13,153 nucleotides of DNA from Bacillota bacterium (GTDB lineage Bacteria > Bacillota > Clostridia > Lachnospirales > Anaerotignaceae). The DNA is taken from the NCBI GenBank assembly GCA_023413275.1, contig JAEZPX010000089.1, positions 1 through 13,153 of the forward strand, read 5' to 3'. Position numbers and translations under genes: made by a program. Below the pieces are notes generated by a model. That model had not been told where the DNA came from, made no database searches, and worked only from the letters and a program-made list of their open reading frames with translations. This document shows positions 13,007 through 13,153 of this stretch, piece by piece; the first letter of the stretch is position 1; the number at the start of each line of letters is the position of its first letter.

Positions 13007-13153
13007 AAGCATGTTTGTAAAAATGAATGTGCGGTTTATCAGTTTGGCGGAGGGTATCGACAGCTACAAAAACTCCGACAGCGTTTCCAGTATTCTTGTT
13101 CCGATCACTAACGTAATGAATGACCAATACTGCTATCAGACTTCAAAGAAAAT
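12963..13153 (+). pseudogene. Serine recombinase fragment, running off the window
   Basis: The frame reads L-I-V-K-G-L-S-C-E-A-G-E-L-I-E. It continues M-N-V-R-F-I-S-L-A-E-G-I-D-S-Y, then V-S-S-I-L-V-P-I-T-N-V-M-N-D-Q and C-Y-Q-T-S-K-K up to the edge. These blocks match the catalytic domain of large serine recombinases of clostridial mobile elements (TnpX/TndX type). The N-terminal part with the catalytic serine is absent; a TGA stands at 12951. The usual K-D-L-S-R motif is changed to K-G-L-S-C, and about six residues normally following it (F-G-R-D-Y-I-like) are missing. It is thus almost certainly inactive. The rest lies beyond the window. Confidence 0.75.

Noticed and set aside
1..13153. CRISPR array, tRNA or rRNA genes
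   Set aside because: No regularly spaced repeat array, cloverleaf-like sequence or rRNA-like segment was seen on either strand.

Overview
The window looks like chromosomal DNA of a low-GC, strictly anaerobic Firmicute of class Clostridia, probably Lachnospirales. The evidence is AGGAGG-type ribosome sites, AT-rich spacers, a clostridial murA-ftsQ-DUF881-sbp-ftsZ division cluster, and a NifX/MinD-ferredoxin cluster typical of anaerobes. The exact genus cannot be read from the sequence.

Layout. (1) Positions 1-2260, minus strand: a phosphate uptake operon, pstS-pstC-pstA, with pstA cut by the window edge. A PhoP/PhoB-type box and a -10 element precede pstS. The lipoprotein PstS has its two lobes in swapped order compared with textbook PstS, so it appears circularly permuted. 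(2) Positions 2800-7239, minus strand: the cell wall and division operon murA, ftsQ/divIB, a DUF881 protein, the small basic protein sbp, and ftsZ, closed by a strong hairpin terminator. (3) Positions 7307-8306, plus strand: a P1/DmpA-type self-processing aminopeptidase gene, divergent from murA and convergent with the next block. A 19-bp-stem bidirectional terminator lies at 8321-8361. (4) Positions 8373-11021, minus strand: a small NifX-like protein, two MinD-type ATPases each carrying two [4Fe-4S] ferredoxin motifs, and a second NifX-like protein with a His/Cys-rich tail. This gene set resembles the orange protein (ORP) complex genes of Desulfovibrio. (5) Positions 11120-13153, plus strand: an accessory region built from pieces of mobile DNA. 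It holds the last 61 codons of a conjugative-element relaxase, a strip dense in inverted repeats, an intact TetR-family regulator, a 19-codon vestige of an ABC transporter ATPase, a two-helix membrane mini-protein, a small unknown gene whose end is chimeric, and a serine recombinase fragment running off the window.

How the parts work together. Pst imports phosphate under starvation. MurA makes the first committed peptidoglycan precursor, while FtsQ, Sbp and FtsZ serve the division site. The NifX/MinD cluster probably handles a metal or Fe-S cofactor; a related complex has been tied to cell division in Desulfovibrio. The promoter of its last gene shares a perfect 14-bp element, in the same place relative to the -35 box, with the promoter of the neighbouring peptidase, which suggests common control. 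No tRNA, rRNA or CRISPR array was seen.
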